Source: Ceratothoa steindachneri (Eukaryota > Arthropoda > Malacostraca > Isopoda > Cymothoidae). Taken from it: a stretch of DNA of 64,000 nt. The DNA lies in the NCBI GenBank assembly GCA_963969495.1, contig OZ018317.1:34503726-34567725 (forward strand), given 5' to 3'. The notes below the pieces were generated by a model, which saw nothing but the letters and a program-made list of their open reading frames with translations, made no database searches and had not been told where the DNA came from. Position numbers and translations under genes: made by a program. Positions 61,561-64,000 of this stretch are shown here, in pieces. How positions within the stretch are numbered: the stretch's first letter is position 1; each line of letters begins with the position of its first letter.

Positions 61561-63387
61561 CTCACCCCCCAAAAAACCACATAACATGTGTACCCCATTT
61601 TATCCTACATTATGCAAAAATCTTCAGAAGTCTGATTAGAATCGGTCTTTAAGTTTGTTCATGTGGCCCTTTTCCAGCCCTCCCCTCAAACCTCTGCCCA
61701 CAAGTTTTAAACCCACGGGCAGTCAATACCATAATTTAAGGGTAACACTAACAAGCTTATTTTTGTGTGGTATGTGTTCATGCTATGGTACCGTGGTTAT
61801 CTTCACAAACCGACAAAAAACACCATCTCATAAGACTGAGGTTGGTAAGGATAGCGGCTGTAAGACGTCTTAGACCAAACTTGAACTATACTTGATCTAA
61901 TATAATTGATAATATACATCTCTCATATAACATCTAATATACATTAATATAGATCTCCATACTTGAATCCATACTTGAACTAATTTTCTAAATTTCTTTC
62001 TGAAAATCTTTTCGAATAAGAGTTAAAAATTCTTTCCAGATGGATGAACTCTTGGTTCCACGGGAACACTCCTCAAGGTCCTCTTGTCAGTGGGGATAAT
62101 TTGGCCCCTCACATCTCATCTTTACTTCAGCAAATCTTATCGAGAAACCCTACCTTACTATCAAGCTCCATCCTTCAGCAAAACCTAAAAAATTGCGCGA
62201 TTTTATGTCAAAAAGAATACCACAGGTGCCTTCCAGATATCAAAGATCTCCTACAAGAGATCAGCTCTATAATTCGACTATATTCTGACACTAATTCAAA
62301 TCGAGATTGATAAAACTAAAAATGCATAATCGAAACTAATTAATCAAGGTATAAGCCATTACTTAGATAGTTAGAGGTAGGAAATCAAGATATTCAAAAT
62401 ATTCAATTTTCCATCGAGCTTAAAATGAGAAATTCAGCTTAAACGTTGTTTGTATCCGCTCGAGAGACGATTCAAAGCGTTGTCAACATGTCAAACTATT
62501 TCATAAATAAATGTATTTTGGGAATTATTGATATATTATATATTTATATCCTAATAAAGCTAAATTAAGCTTGATACTAATCCGACTATGATTACTATTA
62601 TGTAATAATGACATAGAATTCTCACAAGTACTGATCGTAGATATTCATTGAGATTGGAGTAAAGGGGAATTTCAAGCTTATAACTTTCTGTGTCATACGA
62701 TGCAGCTAATGTAGGACAGGAGATTCAATTTGAAGACTCCCTTCCTATTAATATCTGCTGGTATTCTATTCCGTCTATGGTAATGTAGAGCACAATATTT
62801 TTAGTTATCATCTTGAGAGATATATGGTAAAGTTCTAAAACTCCTCGCATAAATTTGAGTGGTATTCTATGTACGAGTAGGTCAGAATAATGAGTGGAGT
62901 ATTCCTGAGAGTGAAAGAAAGACCATTTAAAAATAATTAAATTACTATCTCATTACCTATTGTAAATATTGTGTTTATTAATCCATAGTAATTTATAATC
63001 CTTAAAAATGTATTTTATCTCTTGATATATTTTCTCCTGCTAAAACTATTGTTTTTTACCTTTTTGTAAAATAAAATTTATGAAAATATAACTGGTTGCT
63101 TTTTGGATTTTGGGTAGTTACTCAACTTATCATTCATGTAGTAGTATAATGAGACGGTAGCTTTTTTAATCTCAAAGACAAAGGACGTAATCTACATTCA
63201 ATGTTAATTAATATCACTTTGTTAAACCCTAAATGACGGGTTCCAAATAAGAATAAAAGACATAGAAGTGAAAAATAATTGAGAAAACATAGACTTCTAA
63301 CTATAAGAATATAAGAAACAAATGAATTTAAAAAGATATTAAATGATTCTATCATCATTTAATATTTACTCAAGGAAAGTTTTATAA
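61561..63387. other. No recognised gene
   Basis: One 88-codon frame at 62044-62310 (MNSWFHGNTPQGPLVSGDN...) has no motif I know and is followed by AT-rich sequence. Everything else is AT-rich and featureless. Confidence 0.4.
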
Positions 63388-63477
63388 TTATATATATATA
63401 TATATGAGTATATCCAAAAAGCACAGTAGCGTACATGTAACTATAGGGATAAAACCACAGTAATAGGGTTAATTTTA

Positions 63478-63530
63478 TATGGGAAACCAGGTTTCGACGG
63501 AAACATCCGTCATCGTCAGTCGCTGGTGGA
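63478..63530 (-). ncRNA. Hammerhead-like fold in Penelope-like element 4
   Basis: On the minus strand: CUGACGA (63519-63513), a single U, stem II GACGG/CCGUC with loop AUGUUU, GAAAC (63495-63491), loop CUG, then GUU as cleavage triplet. Stem I pairs only the first two bases, so activity is doubtful. The one-base insertion before stem II is shared with element 3. Confidence 0.55.
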
Positions 63531-63659
63531 CAAGTGAAATACAAAAGTTGCTTAACGTACAAACACACAAATCAGTTGGGCTAAGGTGGATGATGCGGGA
63601 CTGTAGCGGCATTTTTGAAAAGCGGAAGTATGAATTTCTTGCTTATTAAGGTATTAGTA

Positions 63660-64000
63660 TTAAATTGGCCGTCGGAAATATTAAAGTTGGGATAAGATTC
63701 ACCCAACTATTATATTTAAAGTAAAATGGGAACTGAACAACTCATTGCCGTTTCTGGATGTAAAAATATCTTAAATAAATGACAAAGTATATTGTTCCGT
63801 CTACCGGAAGCCAACTAATTGTAATGCCTATATTCATTATTTCTCGTGTCACGATGTATCCGTTAAAAGGTCTGTAGTTTTTTCCATGTTTCTGAGAGCA
63901 TATCGCATTTGTGATCCTTGTTTCTTGCGAGATGAAATTAATACAATCACCTAAACATTCATTGAACTGCAATATCCTATTTGGTTCATAGAAAAGTGTC
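63660..64000 (+). pseudogene. Penelope-like element 4 coding remnant
   Basis: Reads NNSLPFLDVK (partly shifted), then VYCSVYRKPTNCNAYIHYFS, CHDVSVKRSVVFSMFLRAYR and ICDPCFLRDEINTIT, the block after the RT core in Penelope-like elements. In-frame stops occur. The RT core is absent upstream (5' truncated), and any GIY-YIG domain would lie outside the window. Confidence 0.8.

Larger units (their letters stand above)
63388..64000 (+). mobile_element. Penelope-like element 4, cut by the window end
   Basis: A short TA tract (63388-63405) is followed by a leader with an antisense hammerhead-like fold, then plus-strand coding. This repeats the layout at the left side of element 3 (TA tract, antisense ribozyme, plus-strand coding). 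The element continues beyond 64000. Confidence 0.75.

Noticed and set aside
62044..62310. 88-codon frame near the right end
   Set aside because: No motif, no partner exon and no related sequence in the window; too short to call.

Overview
The window looks like AT-rich intergenic DNA from an invertebrate animal. I see no convincing host protein-coding gene, no operon and no bacterial-style signal. The content is decayed transposable elements, long (TA)n tracts and many minisatellites. The mix of CR1-, L2- and RTE-like LINEs, Penelope-like elements, Tc1/mariner and hAT non-autonomous elements, with very long TA tracts, would fit a crustacean or a mollusc. The sequence alone does not settle the species.

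Layout. 1-3.3 kb: minisatellites, TA tracts and a foldback. 3.36-11.2 kb: a LINE (called D) split in two by about 6.45 kb of inserted DNA that contains a near full-length CR1-like LINE (A, minus strand, about 5633-10390). 11.8-13.7 kb: a 36-bp minisatellite carrying a mariner inserted at a TA. 14.5 kb: a hAT-type MITE. 17.4-20.3 kb: a 214-bp TA tract, a Penelope-like fragment, a foldback and a Tc1 relic. 20.7-24.0 kb: a duplicated TA-bearing module and LINE C. 24.4-27.3 kb: an L2-like LINE 3' end, a minus-strand Penelope-like relic and another Tc1/mariner relic. 27.6-30.6 kb: a LINE endonuclease scrap, then RNase H-like, reverse transcriptase and a possible gag-like ORF, all on the minus strand. 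31.2-32.7 kb: a Penelope-like element between inverted arms, each holding a hammerhead ribozyme fold. 34.9-39.3 kb: a tRNA-like sequence split by a hAT MITE, a DD34D mariner, and a second mariner nested inside a Tc1 transposase gene. 41.9 kb: another hAT MITE with a perfect 8-bp target duplication. 44-45.5 kb: small minisatellites and an RTE-type tail. 47.05-51.75 kb: the second near full-length CR1-like LINE (B, plus strand). 54-61.6 kb: a degenerate repeat field, an RTE-like relic, a 1.65-kb array of 34-bp units with trimer higher-order structure, and further minisatellites. 63.4-64.0 kb: the start of another Penelope-like element with a hammerhead-like fold.

The genes work together only as parts of elements: ORF1 (esterase) with ORF2 (endonuclease and reverse transcriptase) in the LINEs; reverse transcriptase, GIY-YIG nuclease and ribozyme in the Penelope-like elements; transposase with terminal repeats in mariner and Tc1. 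Nearly all copies are broken. The best-preserved coding unit is ORF1 of LINE A. The most notable points are the hammerhead folds, a stem-loop conserved at the ORF1/ORF2 junction of LINEs A and B, and several cleanly readable nested insertions.
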